From: Yinghuangia seranimata
GTDB lineage: Bacteria; Actinomycetota; Actinomycetes; Streptomycetales; Streptomycetaceae
Length of the DNA stretch: 64,000 nt
Assembly (NCBI RefSeq): GCF_029953285.1
Contig: NZ_JASAOI010000055.1
Location: forward strand, 1 to 64,000
Direction of reading: 5' to 3'
The position numbers and the translations under genes are program-made. The notes beneath the pieces were generated by a model. That model was not told the origin of the DNA and made no database searches. It was given only the letters and a program-made list of their open reading frames with translations. This document shows, piece by piece, positions 14,666 through 24,558 of the stretch (the first letter of the stretch is position 1; every line of letters begins with the position of its first letter).

Positions 14666-15750
14666 CGGCCCCGCCCCGCTTCGCTTTCGCGGCGCAGCAG
14701 CCACAGCAGCACCGGTGCGCCGACGGCGGCGGTGAAGATGCCCAGCGGGATCTCGTTGGGCGCGTCGGCGGTACGCGACAGCAGGTCGACGCCGACCAGG
14801 TACACCGCGCCGAGCAGTGCGGCGAGCGGCAGCACCCGCCGGTGGTCCGGGCCGAAGGCCAGCCGGACGATGTGCGGGATCAGCAGGCCGACGAAGCCGA
14901 CGCCGCCGGTCACCGCGATCACGGTGCCGGTCAGGAGCGCGCTCGTGGTGAACAGCACGACGCGCAGCCGGTTGACGTCGACGCCGAGCGCGGTGGCCTG
15001 TTCCTCTCCGGTGACCAGGGCGTTGAGCCGCCGACCGCACAGTGTGAGGGCGAGCGTGAGGGTGACGACCACGACGGACACCACCTTGAGCTGGTCCCAC
15101 CGCGCGCCCGCGACGGAGCCGAGCAGCCAGAACATCACGCGCCGCAACTCGTTCGGATTGGAGCGCAGTTGGAGGTAGCCGGTGGCGGCCTGGAGGAGGT
15201 ATCCGACCGCCACGCCGGCCAGCACGACGCGCAGCGGCGACAGACGTCCCGCGCGCTGCCCGAGCAGGAACACCGCGCCGGTGGCGACCGCGGCGCCGAC
15301 GAACGCCGCGGCGGAGACGCCGAGTCCGCCGACAGCGGCGGCGCCGGACGTCATGACCAGCACGGCGCCGGTGGACGCGCCCGAGCTGATGCCGAGCACG
15401 TACGGGTCGGCCAGCGGGTTCGCCACGAGCGCCTGCAACACCACGCCCGCGACCGCGAGTCCGGCCCCGGCGAGGGCGGCGAGCAGCACCCGGGGCATGC
15501 GGTACTCCCACACGATCTGGTTCTGCACGATGTCGAGGTCGTCCGTGGAGCCGCCGCCCAGGTGCCGGGTGACGATGCGCCAGCTGTCGGCCACCGGCAC
15601 GTCCACGGAGCCGATGCCTATCGCCACGAGCATCAGCAGGGCGAGGAGCAGGGAGAGCACGGCCGCGCAGGCCCACAGGGGCACCGCGCGCAGCGGTGCC
15701 CCTCGGGATCCCGCCGCCGGGCGCCGGGTCCGTCCGACGGTGAGCATCAT
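14662..15750 (-). CDS. FecCD-family ABC permease
   Basis: A 362-aa integral membrane permease with about nine to ten hydrophobic segments. Diagnostic segments are EYRMPRVLLAALAGAGLAVAG near the N-terminus, LVANPLADPYVLGISSGAS (the conserved N-P-L-A-x-P loop), and VGFVGLLIPHIVRLAFGPDH with APNEIPLGI near the C-terminus. The family imports iron-siderophore, haem or cobalamin complexes. The start is ATG 15750, four bases after the binding-protein stop, followed directly by a second ATG. It overlaps the ATPase by four bases. A single permease gene implies a homodimer. Confidence 0.93.
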   Translation of the reverse strand: MMLTVGRTRRPAAGSRGAPLRAVPLWACAAVLSLLLALLMLVAIGIGSVDVPVADSWRIVTRHLGGGSTDDLDIVQNQIVWEYRMPRVLLAALAGAGLAVAGVVLQALVANPLADPYVLGISSGASTGAVLVMTSGAAAVGGLGVSAAAFVGAAVATGAVFLLGQRAGRLSPLRVVLAGVAVGYLLQAATGYLQLRSNPNELRRVMFWLLGSVAGARWDQLKVVSVVVVTLTLALTLCGRRLNALVTGEEQATALGVDVNRLRVVLFTTSALLTGTVIAVTGGVGFVGLLIPHIVRLAFGPDHRRVLPLAALLGAVYLVGVDLLSRTADAPNEIPLGIFTAAVGAPVLLWLLRRESEAGRGR

Positions 15751-15754
15751 CGGC

Positions 15755-16828
15755 TCAGAACCGCTCGGGGTGGAGGGCTCGGGCGAGCCTGTCGACCCCG
15801 GTCGCGTTGTTCGGCCCGAGGTACACCGAGTCGGACAGCACCACGAAGCGGTTGTTCTTCGCGGCCTCCCACTGGGGGAAGCGCTGGAACAGCTTGGCGG
15901 CTTCACCCACCGGGTCGGGGTTCATGAAGTCGACGATGATGACGGCGTCGACCTGGGCGGCGGCGACCTGTTCCTTGCTGAGGTCGGCGAACAGCTCCTT
16001 GGTGGTGCCGCCGAAGGCGTTGGTGGCGCCGGCCTTGGCCATGATGTCGTTCCAGATGCCGTTCGCGCCGATGGAGCTGAACTCGGCGGCGCCCATGGTC
16101 ATGCCGGGGATGATCAGCATCACCTTGGGCGTGGGCGTGCCGGCGACCTTGGCCTCGACGTCCGCGATCTGCTTCTTCGAGGCGGCGACGAGCTGTTCGG
16201 CGCGGTCGCTGACACCGAATATGCGGCCGAGGTCACGCAGCACGGCGTAGCTGTCCTCGATGCTCTGGGTGCCGTCGACCGACCCGGGTCCGCCGCAGGT
16301 CGCGCGCGGAACGTAGGTGTTGGCGCCGACGCCGGCCAGGTCGTCGCGGGTGGCGAAGCCGCTGTCGGCGGAGAACCCGCCGCCGTACGTGGACAGCACG
16401 AAATCGGGGCGCAGGCCGAGGATCGCCTCGCGCGGGATGTCCATGGCGTCGTTGAGCTTGACGCCGCCGGTGGGCAGCGCGGCGATCGCCTCCGCGCGGC
16501 CCGGTTCGTCGGACGCTCCGTACTTCTGCGCGTTCGCCACGATGCGGTCCCCGAGGCCGAGGGCGAGCAGGGAGGAGACCTCGGCGACGGATCCGCCGCT
16601 CATCACGACGACCCGGGACGGCGCCTTGGCGAACGTGTACTTCTTGCCGCAGTTCTCGACGGTCACCGGGTAGCCGGAGCCGTTGTTCGCGGGCGCCGAC
16701 GCCGCCGGGGCCGCGGCGCCCGGCGGGGTCGAGGCCGCGGACGACGTCGCGTCGCCGCCGCACGCGGCGGTGCTCAGGCAGCTCGCCGCGACCAGTACGG
16801 CCGCCGGCAGCCGGTTCCGCAGTTTCAC
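15755..16828 (-). CDS. Substrate-binding lipoprotein of a FecCD-type importer
   Basis: A 357-aa lipoprotein. The signal peptide ends in LSTAACGG with the lipidated Cys at residue 23, then an Ala/Pro/Ser-rich linker to about 50, followed by a type III periplasmic-binding fold: APSRVVVMSGGSVAEVSSLLALGLGD and a second lobe with LIIPGMTMG and VDAVIIVDFMNPDP. The chain order matches FepB/FhuD/BtuF-like proteins. The RGD/HRD cues that would point to one siderophore type are not obvious. It is the first gene of the importer operon, with AGGAGGA just upstream. The 239-bp divergent gap toward the DUF3048 gene has no recognisable iron box or cobalamin riboswitch. Confidence 0.9.
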   Translation of the reverse strand: MKLRNRLPAAVLVAASCLSTAACGGDATSSAASTPPGAAAPAASAPANNGSGYPVTVENCGKKYTFAKAPSRVVVMSGGSVAEVSSLLALGLGDRIVANAQKYGASDEPGRAEAIAALPTGGVKLNDAMDIPREAILGLRPDFVLSTYGGGFSADSGFATRDDLAGVGANTYVPRATCGGPGSVDGTQSIEDSYAVLRDLGRIFGVSDRAEQLVAASKKQIADVEAKVAGTPTPKVMLIIPGMTMGAAEFSSIGANGIWNDIMAKAGATNAFGGTTKELFADLSKEQVAAAQVDAVIIVDFMNPDPVGEAAKLFQRFPQWEAAKNNRFVVLSDSVYLGPNNATGVDRLARALHPERF

Positions 16829-17067
16829 AGGTCCTCCTCGTGCACACCGCGCCTCGGGACCGGGGCGCAGGTCCGGCGAGCGGTGCCGGACGCCGTACTA
16901 GTCGGACGCCGGGGCCCGCGAGTTCCCGGACGCGCGCGGGGGCGGGCGCCACCGAGGCGGGGCATGATGGAAAGGAATGCGAGGCAGGCGGACGCCCGTT
17001 GCGTAACGCTGCGTGCCGCGCGGTGACACAGCGGCGCCAAGCCTGCCGACGACGCTTCGAGTTGCGC

Positions 17068-18129
17068 ATGGTGGCTGATATGACGCCCTGGAGCTGGTTC
17101 CGAGGTCTGGACCGGGGGTACCGCGCAGCCGTCGCCGCCGGGTTGGCGCTGATCGTGGTCGGGGCCACCGTCCTCGGCCTGGTCCTGGGCGGAGGGGGTT
17201 CGTCGGGGTCGTCGAAGGGGTCGGACGGGGCGGGTCCCGTGGCTGTGACGCCCGAGGCCCCGACACCCGCCGCACCTGCGCCCGCCGGGCCGAACCCGCT
17301 CACCGGGGAGGCCGACCCGGCGGGGAAGCTGCTCGCGGTGAAGATCGACAACGTCGGTTCGACCGTCCAGAAGGCGCAGGCCGGGCTCAACTCGGCCGAC
17401 ATCGTCTACGCGATCCAGGTCGAGGGCGGGCTGTCGCGCCTCATGGCGGTCTACGACAGCAACCACGTCCCGGCATCCGTGGGCCCCGTGCGCAGCGCGC
17501 GGCAGACCGACCTGCCCATCCTCGCGGCCTACGGCAAGGTCGACTTCGCGTACTCCGGCGCGATCGGCGGCCTCAAGCCCGAGCTCGCCGCGGCGAACAT
17601 CTTCAACGTGACACCCTTCACCTACAAGGGCTTCTCGCACGGCGGCACGGACCCGACGTTCATCAACCCGGCCGACGTATTCGCCAAGTTCCCCGACGCC
17701 GACGTGGCGAAGGACATCGGCCTGCGGTTCGCGGCCGACGTGCCTCCCGGCGGCACACCGGCCGACTCGGTCACCGTCCGCATGCCGTCCTCGTCCTTCG
17801 GCTTCGCCTGGAACGGCTCCGAGTACCTGGTCTCGACGGACGGGCACGCGGCGGTGACGGACGGCGGGCAGCGCGACACGACGACGAACGTCATCGTGCA
17901 GCACGTCGCGGTCGTGCCGGGCAAGTTCACCGACTTCAACGCCGGGCACCCCGACAACGAGGTGTTCAGCGTGACGACCGGCAGCGGAACTGTCGACATC
18001 TACCGGAACGGCCAGGTGTACCACGGCACATGGAGCAAGCCGACCGACACGTCGCCGACGACCTACTCGGTCGACGGCGCGCCGTTCAACCTCCAGCCGG
18101 GCCGGACCTGGATCGTCCTGTCGCGGTGA
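17068..18129 (+). CDS. DUF3048 (YerB-like) exported protein
   Basis: A 353-aa protein. Residues about 15-35 are one hydrophobic segment (AAVAAGLALIVVGATVLGLVLGGGG) serving as an uncleaved anchor or signal, followed by a Ser/Pro/Ala linker. The DUF3048 N domain then begins with NPLTGEADPAGKLLAVKIDN and contains ADIVYAIQVEGGLSRLMAVY and VGPVRSARQTDLPI, the most conserved part of the family. The C domain includes DIYRNGQVYHGTWSK. The family's biochemical function is unknown; members are envelope-located. No clear ribosome site marks the start; an ATG at 17080 is an alternative. The 3' end overlaps the convergent beta-lactamase-family gene by 44 bp, so the two share a terminal region. Confidence 0.88.
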   Translation: MVADMTPWSWFRGLDRGYRAAVAAGLALIVVGATVLGLVLGGGGSSGSSKGSDGAGPVAVTPEAPTPAAPAPAGPNPLTGEADPAGKLLAVKIDNVGSTVQKAQAGLNSADIVYAIQVEGGLSRLMAVYDSNHVPASVGPVRSARQTDLPILAAYGKVDFAYSGAIGGLKPELAAANIFNVTPFTYKGFSHGGTDPTFINPADVFAKFPDADVAKDIGLRFAADVPPGGTPADSVTVRMPSSSFGFAWNGSEYLVSTDGHAAVTDGGQRDTTTNVIVQHVAVVPGKFTDFNAGHPDNEVFSVTTGSGTVDIYRNGQVYHGTWSKPTDTSPTTYSVDGAPFNLQPGRTWIVLSR

Positions 18130-19288
18130 TCGGCAGCAACTTGGCCGTGGCCGACCCGTCGTAGACGTGGTCCGGCGTGACGACCTTGGTGATGGCCTGG
18201 CCCAGCAGGGTGCTCGGCTCCTGGCCGGCGTGCGACGAGTCGGTGTTCAGCAGCACCACCAGGGTCGCGTCCTGCTCGGGCAGGTAGACGGTGACGCTCT
18301 CGTAGCCGGGCAGCGAGCCGTTGTGGCCGATCCAGCCGTGCGTGTCGAGGATGCCCAGGCCGTACGTGGTGTCCGGGAAACCGGTGGGCAGCCCGTCCAG
18401 CCGCTGGGCCTGCGTCCGCGCGCTCAGCAGGGTGCCGGTCGCGAGGACCTTGGCCCAGACCCGCAGGTCGTGCAGCGTGGAGATCATCGCGCCGGCCGAC
18501 CACGCCCAGCTGGGGTTCCAGTCCGTGGTGTCGGCGGTCTGGCCGTCCAGCGTCTGGTTGCTGTAGCCGTGCGGGTGCGGGGCCGGGAACTCGGCGCCCG
18601 CGGGGAACAGGGTCTGTCCGAGGTGGCTCGGCCGCAGCACCCGGTCGCGGATGACAGAGGCCACGTCGCGGCCGGTGACCTTCTCGATCACCATGCCCAG
18701 CAGCACGAGGTTGGAGTTGGAGTAGTCGAACGCGGCGCCGGGCGCGAAGCGGTTGTCGTGCTTCATCCCGTAGGGCAGGGTCTCGGCGGGGGTCCACTGC
18801 CACCCGGGATCGCTCAGGAAGGTCTTCGCGTAGTCGGTGTCCTCGGTGTACGAGTAGAGCCCGCTGCGCATCTCGGCGAGCTGCCGCAGGGTGATGTGCT
18901 CGCCGTCGCGGACGCCGTGCACGTACTTGGAGATGGGGTCGTCGAGCCCGACCAGGCAGTCGTCGACGAGTTCGAGCAGCGCGGTGACCGTGAAGGTCTT
19001 GGTCTCGCTGCCGATCCGGAAGTACATGTCCTCGTCGATCGGCACGCCGGTGGCGGTGTCGGCCACGCCGAACGACCGCACGTAGTCGCGGTGCCCGGGC
19101 CGCCACAGCCCGACAACGACGCCGGGGATCCCGGCCTCCGCCATCGTCTGCCGGATGGCCGTGTCGAGCTGCTCAGCCACGTCGCGGGGCGCGGCGCCGG
19201 CCTGCGCGGGCAGGCTGACGGGCAGGAGCGCCGCCAGGGCGAGGGCTCCTGCCGCAAGCGCGCGGCGCATCATGGACGGTGCTCGCAT
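18086..19288 (-). CDS. Secreted serine beta-lactamase/D-Ala-D-Ala carboxypeptidase family enzyme
   Basis: A 400-aa secreted enzyme with a Sec signal peptide (MRRALAAGALALAALLPVSLPAQAGAA). The active-site SxxK is SETK within FRIGSETKTFTV. The second motif YxN is YSN in AFDYSNSNLVLLG, and the third is the HNG triad residue in GWIGHNGSLPGYES. This pattern belongs to class C-like esterases and DD-peptidases (R61 type). It may trim peptidoglycan stem peptides or hydrolyse small amides or esters outside the cell. The ATG at 19288 has GGAGGAGA upstream, and an upstream in-frame extension is rejected. The 3' end overlaps the DUF3048 gene tail-to-tail. Confidence 0.9.
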   Translation of the reverse strand: MRAPSMMRRALAAGALALAALLPVSLPAQAGAAPRDVAEQLDTAIRQTMAEAGIPGVVVGLWRPGHRDYVRSFGVADTATGVPIDEDMYFRIGSETKTFTVTALLELVDDCLVGLDDPISKYVHGVRDGEHITLRQLAEMRSGLYSYTEDTDYAKTFLSDPGWQWTPAETLPYGMKHDNRFAPGAAFDYSNSNLVLLGMVIEKVTGRDVASVIRDRVLRPSHLGQTLFPAGAEFPAPHPHGYSNQTLDGQTADTTDWNPSWAWSAGAMISTLHDLRVWAKVLATGTLLSARTQAQRLDGLPTGFPDTTYGLGILDTHGWIGHNGSLPGYESVTVYLPEQDATLVVLLNTDSSHAGQEPSTLLGQAITKVVTPDHVYDGSATAKLLPITATGRSRSGPAGG

Positions 19289-19514
19289 GGGGTGCTCTCC
19301 TCCGACGGCGCCACGGGGGGTCGGTCCGTGACGATCATCGGCCGAGCGTGCACCGGCGCCCTGACCGGCGCACCGACGCACTCGGGTGAATCCGAGGCAC
19401 CCCAGGACGCGGCGTCAGTCGACGGCTGGCGCATCGGCCTCGGCCGACTGGTGCAACGTCTCGTACCGCCCGACTTACCACCTGGGCGGCGCCGAGGACC
19501 CGACGACGACCGGG

Positions 19515-21371
19515 TCATCGGCGGTGCCCCTGGAATTCGAAGTAACCGGGCACCCCCCGTTCGACGGAACCCACGAGCAGTGCGCGGTCTAGGAACGAGT
19601 TTCCCGCTTCACACGAGGTCTCCGGAAGCAAGACGCACGCGTGGCAGGCGGCGAGGTTCAAGCTGTCGACGCCTGCGGCCTCAGACTCCATGCACAGCGG
19701 GTCGGCCGAGCACCAGGAGACACGCTCCAGTGCCGACTGCAGACCGGCGGCCATGCGGTCCGGGGCGCCCTGCGCAACGAGTCCGCCCAGGCTTCCCGCC
19801 GAGTCGCTGGTCGCGGTGTAGATCAGGATCCCGGCCATGTCGTCGGACGCATACAGCCGCTCGCGCAGCGAGGCGGCCGGATATCCGGCGTCCAGGCTCC
19901 ATTCGTTGATCAGCGCATGGGCGAGCGTGTGGACGAGCATGTACCGTGCGGTCAACGGCGATTCCGGAACGTCCGCGGAGTCGGCCGCGCGACGCTTCAG
20001 TTGCGCCGTGTGGTGTGCGCGGACGCTCTCGACGTCACGCATGACCGCGAGATCCCGCTCCCATGCAGTCAAGCGACTATGGTCGAGCCGCAGGAAGACC
20101 CCTTCCCCTACGACTTCGATCGCCGGCAGCCATCGCAGGTCGGCTGCGGCCAGGCGGGCACGCCGGGCCGTGACGTCCGTGGGCATCGGCATGTCGACTC
20201 GCGTGAACGACTGGAGTGCGCGTACCTCCCGCAGGCGCTTGACCAGCATCGTCTTGCCGATTCCCGGCGGCGGACCGTCGCCGCCGGAAGGCGGAACGCA
20301 CACGAACCCGTGGTCACGGCCCTCGTCGTCGGCGCCGTGCTCCAGCTGACGGTACTCGTCGCGCCGTAGCGGGTCGGCGGACTCGAAGCCCGAGAGGACG
20401 AGGTCATCGACCGGTTCCGTCCCACCTGCCTCCTCCTGACGCCGACGGCCCTCAACCAACGCGATCGCGTCCTCGACGGGATGGTCCGACTTGGCCTGGC
20501 TGAGGATGTTCTCGATGTTGCGGCGCAACTCCGCGGGGGTCTTGCCCCGCAGCCACGTCTTGTAGTGCGGCGCCAGCAGCGCCCACAGCCCGTCCGAGTA
20601 CGGCGGGATCGACAGTGCCGACCGCATCACCGGAAACCACGCCGCGGAGGAACCCCGTTGCAGCGTGCGAGGGGTGAGGGCGCAGCCTCGCTGTGTCGCG
20701 GCTTCGCCGAGCCAGGGTCTGGCACCGCTGCACCGGACGCCGATGGCCGCCATCGCGGAACGCCCGAAGGCACCTTCCAGGGACGCCTCCTCGCCGCAGC
20801 TGCACGCGACCACCACGGACTGGAGGGATGCGGTCCGTCCGGTGCTCCGCAGCGTCAGCCGGTGTTCCGTCGCGCCGCGATCGCCGCGCTTCCCCTTCCC
20901 GTGGTGCACCCACTCCCAGTAAGGGAAGTCGTCGAGGTGTCCGTTCTCGCAGGCGATCACGAAGCGGGACGGTACGAGAGAGCGTGCGCATGCGCCGCAC
21001 TCGTTCTTGCGTGGCGGAGGGTTGAAGTCACGGTGCGGTTGCAGTGCCAGGCAGTCGGGACACGAGTACCAGCGTGGGAAGAGTCGCATTCGAACCCCGT
21101 CCCCGGCAGGGGGGTCCGCGGCGGGGGGGCTGCGGAACCCTTCCACGCGCAGGCGGTCCTGCAGCCTCGGCTCGAAGACGTCGTATTCGCCGGCGGGCCA
21201 GCTGTCGAGACCGCTGACGACGTACGACTGTTCACCGACCGCCAGCATCGCACCGATGCCGTAGGTGGTGATCATCTGGCTGCGGCGGACCGCCCCCAGC
21301 GGCTTGCGGACGACAGCCTCGCGGGCGCCGTCGCGCCCCGACCGCCCACCCCGTCCTGATCGCAAGGCCAT
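19515..21371 (-). CDS. drmB: DrmB (DUF1998) of a DISARM-like system
   Basis: A 618-aa protein. After a basic N-terminus comes VRRSQMITTYGIGAMLAV and a Cys-rich portion (CPDC at about 102, CGAC at about 122, CENGHLDDFPY). The C-terminal DUF1998 part contains MLVHTLAHALINEW near 480, followed by clustered Cys (CSADPLCMESEAAG, AACHACVLLPETSCE) and the closing FLDRALLVG. These are DrmB hallmarks. In DISARM, DrmA and DrmB form a complex that recognises unmethylated invading DNA with a 5' overhang. It starts one base after the drmA stop and ends the operon. DrmC, the phospholipase-D-like protein, does not follow; the next genes are housekeeping-type. Confidence 0.88.
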   Translation of the reverse strand: MALRSGRGGRSGRDGAREAVVRKPLGAVRRSQMITTYGIGAMLAVGEQSYVVSGLDSWPAGEYDVFEPRLQDRLRVEGFRSPPAADPPAGDGVRMRLFPRWYSCPDCLALQPHRDFNPPPRKNECGACARSLVPSRFVIACENGHLDDFPYWEWVHHGKGKRGDRGATEHRLTLRSTGRTASLQSVVVACSCGEEASLEGAFGRSAMAAIGVRCSGARPWLGEAATQRGCALTPRTLQRGSSAAWFPVMRSALSIPPYSDGLWALLAPHYKTWLRGKTPAELRRNIENILSQAKSDHPVEDAIALVEGRRRQEEAGGTEPVDDLVLSGFESADPLRRDEYRQLEHGADDEGRDHGFVCVPPSGGDGPPPGIGKTMLVKRLREVRALQSFTRVDMPMPTDVTARRARLAAADLRWLPAIEVVGEGVFLRLDHSRLTAWERDLAVMRDVESVRAHHTAQLKRRAADSADVPESPLTARYMLVHTLAHALINEWSLDAGYPAASLRERLYASDDMAGILIYTATSDSAGSLGGLVAQGAPDRMAAGLQSALERVSWCSADPLCMESEAAGVDSLNLAACHACVLLPETSCEAGNSFLDRALLVGSVERGVPGYFEFQGHRR

Positions 21372-21372
21372 G

Positions 21373-24300
21373 TCAGTCCTCCAAGTAGAGGTCGGATTCG
21401 ACGTCGACGTCGCGCAGGCTCCAGAGCGTGTCCCACGCGTATTCGAGGTCGTCGTCGCTGTGCGACCTCAAGAGTGCGGTCTCCGGCGCCCGACGCTCAC
21501 CGCGCCTGAACCTGGGCGGTGCCTCGTACACGAGCCGTCCGTTCTCCACCGCCGCGGTGCGCCAGTCCTCGACGATCTCCGCCAGGTCACGTGCCGTATG
21601 GCCGGCCTCTTCGGGGGCCACGGCCTTCACGCGGTTGACGATGTCGTCGCAGATGTCGCGCACCTGTTCCAGGTACTGCTCGATGAACGCCGCTCCGGTG
21701 TTCGCCCGTGCGGCGGGAACGCGCAACCGCACCAGACCGACGAGTACGGCGTGCAGGGCTCGGTCCCGGGCCCGCGCCGAGAACGGCGTGACCCCCGTGG
21801 CCTCGACCTGACGGTAGAGCGCGGAGTGGTAGGCGTGGAACGACTCGTAGTGGGACCGGTCGCGGGACCGGGCCCCGTTGAACAACGTCACCACCAAGCC
21901 GGGGTGCCGGCGTCCGACACGGCTGGTCGCCTGGATGTACTCCGCAGTCGTCTGCGGCTGTCCTGTGACCGCCATGAGACCGAGCCGGTCGACGTCGACC
22001 CCGACGGAGATCATGTTGGTGGCCAGCACCGTGTCCAGCGCCGGTCCGGGCAGCGCGGTCTCCAGCGAACCGAGGCGTGCGGGGATCTCGCTCGAGGCCA
22101 CCCGACTGGTCAGCTCGGACGGCGGGGCGACGTCGCGCCGGGTGACGCCTGCGCGTGAGGCGAGCAGTTTGAGGCGGTCCTGCACATCGTCGACGACCTG
22201 GAGTTCCGCCGCCGCGAGCAACCGCAGACTGTTGAAGTAGCCCACCAGCGTCCAGTAGGGATCCCGGATTTCGTCCTCCCCGTCCAGGCTCGCGGTGTGG
22301 TGGAGCAGTGCGGAGTAGGCACGCACCAGAAGCGTCGCCTGGCTCGTCGACGGGGTCAGCAGTCCGACGTAGAGCCGCGCCGACTTCACCTCGTGAGGGC
22401 GTTCCAGCGCGAACCACGAGTCGCGTGCGTCGAGACCCGACGGGGGAAACTGTCGGACCTCCCGGTCGAACAACCGCAACCCCTGCTCGCGGGCACGCCG
22501 GATCGTCGCGGTCGACGCGATCACCTTGGGCAGGTCGGCGGCGATGTCCACGGCCGTCTCATACAGTCCGGCCATCGTGCCCAACGGGCCGGAGATCAGG
22601 TGGAGCTCGTCCTGGATCACCAGTTCGGGCGCCCGCACCCCCGGGGCGAGGTCACGGTTGAACAGATTCGCCACCTGTCCGCGCCACGCGATCTGGGCGA
22701 ACTTGTCGACGGTTGCGATGACCAGGGTGGGATGTGCCGCGTAGACGGTCTCGTCGACGACGTGGACGGGGAGCCCGGAGCGGAACGCGCATGCTGAGTC
22801 GGGGCACAGGATGTCCATGCGGGCGGCGGCCTCGTCGACGTGGTAGGCGAAGGCGTCGAGGGGGGTACCGCACGAGGGGCACTGGCGCAGCTGAACGGGG
22901 TTCTCTTCCTGGACCTCCTCCCGACGCCGCAGCTTCTGCAGGGACTTGCGGGCCACCTCGAGTCGGTTCGGGGTCGCCGCCTTACCGACCCACATCCCGA
23001 TCGAGATTTCGGCCCGGCCCAGTCGGTCCGGATCGCCGCGGCGGATCACCTCCATCGCGCAGATGAGGGCGGCGGCGCGTTCGAACTGTTGCAGGGTCAG
23101 CAGCCTCAGGGTGTAGCGCATGAGCACGGTTACGCCGTGCCCCGCCTCCCCGTCGCGGATTCGCCGCAGGAACGTCGTGAAGGCGATCAGCCCGAGGTAC
23201 GCCTCGGTCTTGCCGCCACCGGTCGGGAACCAGAGCAGGTCCGCGATCCGGCGGTCCTCGTGGTCCGGATCGACGATCCCGTCCAGGCACAGCAGCATGA
23301 ATGCGATCTGGAACGGCCGCCACTGGCCCGCCGCCTGCGGACGGCCCACACGTCCCGCGCGGATCCAGTCGGTGCGCCCACGCTGTTCAGCCATCGCCAG
23401 GTTGGCGAGCTGGAACGCTTCCCGCACCTCCGGACGCCGTTCGACGAGGGCGACGCCCGATCTCATACGGGTGAGTGCCTCCCGGCAGCGCACGATCTGC
23501 TCGACGGCGATGTCCGCGAACTCGGTTCCGGCGAACGATTCCGCCTCCAGGGCGCGTTCATCGACCCAGAGTGCGTACCCGTCGAGCAGTCTGTGCAGCG
23601 CAGCCGACAGTTCGGGGCCACTCGCCTCCGCCAACGCGGTCATGTCCAAGTCGACGACGTCGATGTCGGGGTTGGAGTCCGTGCTGCACACGTCATAGCG
23701 CGGGACGAAGGCGGTGCGAACCGAGGCGACCGAAGCGTGCGTGACAGCCGCGGAAGGTGGGGGCGCGGTCCAGTCCCAGACCGCGGCGCAGCCGTGCCCC
23801 ACCGCGAACGTCGGGGCGTGACGGTACAGCAGCCGCGTCACCAGAACTTCGTCGTCGGCCCCCGAGGACTGTGCCCGACGCTCCACGAAAGGACTCGACC
23901 CGTCGGCCGCGGAGACGACGAGTTCCGGCTGGAAGAAGCAATGAGGGTCCTGCAGTTCGGACTCGACGACCTCGTTGGTGTTGACCAGGGTGACGGTCAC
24001 CGACACGACACCCGCCGGGTCGGGTGTCCGGACTCGGACCCGCAGTTCGAGACCCTCAGTGAGGGAGTACGGTCCACCGGGCCTTTCGAGGTCGATCGGG
24101 ACACCGGGCAGGGTCAACGGGCGACGCCGCCAGCGCACGCCGGCCTCGTGCGTCGTGCGCCGGCGCGCCCTGCGCGCACCTGTCACCGTGCCCGCTTCGT
24201 CAACCGGTTCGTAGACAGCCGCGGCGGTCGCCACGTGCAGGAGGTGGGTCGTTCCTGTGTCGACGGCGAACGTGATCCCCATCGAGGACGGCGCCTGCCG

Positions 24301-24558
24301 ATTCGCCATGGAAACGCCCGTGTCCGGTGCCTCATCGACAGCGAGAACCGCCGCCGTCAGGTCGAGGTCCTGCTCGGCGGCGTCGACTAGACGTGTCTCG
24401 TCGTCCTTGCGTGACGGGAACAGGATTCCTGTGACGTAGCCGGTGACGGGAGGGTCGTCGACCACCTCGTCAGGCCCCCCTGCAGGACCGAGCAGGTCGT
24501 GTTCGAGGCGATCGGCCAGGGCGTCACGGAACCGGTAGTGCCGGGTACGGTCACTCAT
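21373..24558 (-). CDS. drmA: DrmA helicase of a DISARM-like system
   Basis: A 1061-aa SF2 helicase-type protein. Walker A lies in WFPTGGGKTEAYLGL (about residue 441), motif II is QDELHLISGPLGT (about 646; DELH in place of DEAH), and motif III is ASTATIRRA. The helicase C part has ATNMISVGVDVDRLGLM (about 845) and QATSRVGRRHPG. A zinc ribbon (CPSCGTPLDAF, then CPDSAC) sits between motifs I and II. This arrangement is DrmA. With DrmB it forms the DISARM core that excludes unmethylated phage and plasmid DNA. The ATG at 24558 overlaps the UvrD-like stop by eight bases. The nearest cytosine methylase that could mark self DNA lies at 35.9-37.2 kb on the same strand. Confidence 0.92.
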   Translation of the reverse strand: MSDRTRHYRFRDALADRLEHDLLGPAGGPDEVVDDPPVTGYVTGILFPSRKDDETRLVDAAEQDLDLTAAVLAVDEAPDTGVSMANRQAPSSMGITFAVDTGTTHLLHVATAAAVYEPVDEAGTVTGARRARRRTTHEAGVRWRRRPLTLPGVPIDLERPGGPYSLTEGLELRVRVRTPDPAGVVSVTVTLVNTNEVVESELQDPHCFFQPELVVSAADGSSPFVERRAQSSGADDEVLVTRLLYRHAPTFAVGHGCAAVWDWTAPPPSAAVTHASVASVRTAFVPRYDVCSTDSNPDIDVVDLDMTALAEASGPELSAALHRLLDGYALWVDERALEAESFAGTEFADIAVEQIVRCREALTRMRSGVALVERRPEVREAFQLANLAMAEQRGRTDWIRAGRVGRPQAAGQWRPFQIAFMLLCLDGIVDPDHEDRRIADLLWFPTGGGKTEAYLGLIAFTTFLRRIRDGEAGHGVTVLMRYTLRLLTLQQFERAAALICAMEVIRRGDPDRLGRAEISIGMWVGKAATPNRLEVARKSLQKLRRREEVQEENPVQLRQCPSCGTPLDAFAYHVDEAAARMDILCPDSACAFRSGLPVHVVDETVYAAHPTLVIATVDKFAQIAWRGQVANLFNRDLAPGVRAPELVIQDELHLISGPLGTMAGLYETAVDIAADLPKVIASTATIRRAREQGLRLFDREVRQFPPSGLDARDSWFALERPHEVKSARLYVGLLTPSTSQATLLVRAYSALLHHTASLDGEDEIRDPYWTLVGYFNSLRLLAAAELQVVDDVQDRLKLLASRAGVTRRDVAPPSELTSRVASSEIPARLGSLETALPGPALDTVLATNMISVGVDVDRLGLMAVTGQPQTTAEYIQATSRVGRRHPGLVVTLFNGARSRDRSHYESFHAYHSALYRQVEATGVTPFSARARDRALHAVLVGLVRLRVPAARANTGAAFIEQYLEQVRDICDDIVNRVKAVAPEEAGHTARDLAEIVEDWRTAAVENGRLVYEAPPRFRRGERRAPETALLRSHSDDDLEYAWDTLWSLRDVDVESDLYLED

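Noticed and set aside
13889..15676. 595-codon frame that would fuse a long basic N-terminus to the ABC ATPase
   Set aside because: The first 337 residues are an out-of-phase reading of the permease gene; the ATPase starts at GTG 14665.
16829..17067. Cobalamin riboswitch or iron box before the FecBCD-type operon
   Set aside because: Neither the B12-box consensus nor a TTAGGTTAGGCTAACC-like site can be read in the gap, so no cargo-specific regulation is claimed.
19289..19592. Possible 68-codon plus-strand gene and a missing drmC downstream of drmB
   Set aside because: The frame overlaps the drmB 3' end and has no ribosome site. No phospholipase-D HxK motif is found in the neighbourhood, so drmC is judged absent from this locus.
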